Source: Syntrophomonadaceae bacterium (GTDB lineage: Bacteria > Bacillota > Dethiobacteria > DTU022). Taken from it: 5,353 bases of DNA. The translations under genes and the position numbers were made by a program. The stretch is taken from positions 1-5,353 of the forward strand of contig PWSG01000018.1 in assembly GCA_003564055.1 (NCBI GenBank). The letters are read 5' to 3'. The notes under the pieces are model-generated. The model did no database searches and was not told the origin of the DNA. It saw only the letters and a program-made list of their open reading frames with translations. Positions 5,101 to 5,353 of this stretch are shown one piece after another; position 1 is the first letter of the stretch; the number at the start of each line of letters is the position of its first letter.

Positions 5101-5353
5101 GAAGCGCTATGTCCGTTTTGCGAAATGGCGAGTGCAAGACCGAGTAGCGACTACTACACCAAGCCAATACAGGAAATTCCAAGCAACGATAAGGCCGTGT
5201 ATCACGTTGTACGCTTCAATAAATATTTTTGTAAGAATCCAGAGTGTCAGAGTCAGGAATTCATTGAGCGTTTCAGAGAATTTTCGGAAGAGGATGCACG
5301 CAAAACGCTTTGATTTAAAAAGTACTGCATCCAACGGGCTCTTGGATGTGGAT
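5101..5353 (+). pseudogene. ISL3-family transposase fragment (zinc-finger region), truncated and with in-frame stop
   Basis: The plus strand in this frame gives EALCPFCEMASARPSSDYY, KPIQEIPSNDKAVYHVVRF, KYFCKNPECQSQEFIERF and EEDARKTL. The pair Cys-x2-Cys (5110-5121) and Cys-x4-Cys (5230-5247) with an intervening QEIP and a VVRFNKYFC strand is the N-terminal zinc finger of ISL3-type (IS204/IS1001/IS1096/IS1165) transposases. TGA at 5311-5313 stands where an Arg is expected; homology continues in the same frame as FKKYCIQRALGCG to the window end, so a CGA-to-TGA change is likely. The usual 30-40 residues before the first Cys pair, and a start codon, are not recognisable, because kinase sequence on the other strand begins there. 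No terminal inverted repeat was found. The element is therefore a remnant, or the join is an assembly artefact. The catalytic DDE part would lie beyond the window. Confidence 0.75.

Overview
The window is a run of minus-strand genes built around membrane-anchored serine/threonine kinases, probably from a Firmicute of the Clostridia (perhaps Peptococcaceae-like). That placement is an inference from family content: zinc-ribbon kinases, a DUF5050-type outer domain, a bacterial serpin, an ISL3-family transposase and AGGAG-like ribosome binding sites. No RNA gene or housekeeping gene confirms it.

Layout, read along the minus strand from right to left. (a) 5101-5353, plus strand: a fragment of an ISL3-family transposase with an in-frame TGA, abutting the broken 5' end of a kinase gene. 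(b) 3506-5099: a degraded kinase gene. It lacks its zinc ribbon and ATP loop, has a 2-base frameshift near 4913 and an amber codon at 4598-4600, then continues in an open frame through the kinase C-lobe end, one membrane helix and seven and a half MORN repeats. (c) 3303-3505: a short intergenic stretch holding a 19-codon scrap of a third kinase (3357-3413). (d) 2041-3302: a serpin gene with a strong ribosome binding site, an unusual N-terminal zinc-ribbon-like extension and one frameshift at a six-base A run. (e) 1596-2040: 445 bases with no recognised gene. (f) 1-1595: an open kinase gene with two zinc ribbons, a complete catalytic domain, a membrane helix and the start of a DUF5050-type outer domain, cut by the window edge.

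The two larger kinases share a cytoplasmic plan (kinase domain, charged linker, one helix) but carry different outer parts, DUF5050 propeller-like in one and MORN repeats in the other. This looks like a family of receptor kinases expanded by duplication and domain exchange. The serpin lies between them, and its N-terminal motif resembles short zinc-binding modules I associate with kinase/FHA-type signalling proteins, so a functional link is possible but unproven. Only kinase (f) is undamaged within the window. The number of lesions in (a), (b), (c) and (d) suggests a decaying locus, although sequencing or assembly error cannot be excluded for the indels and for the kinase/transposase junction.
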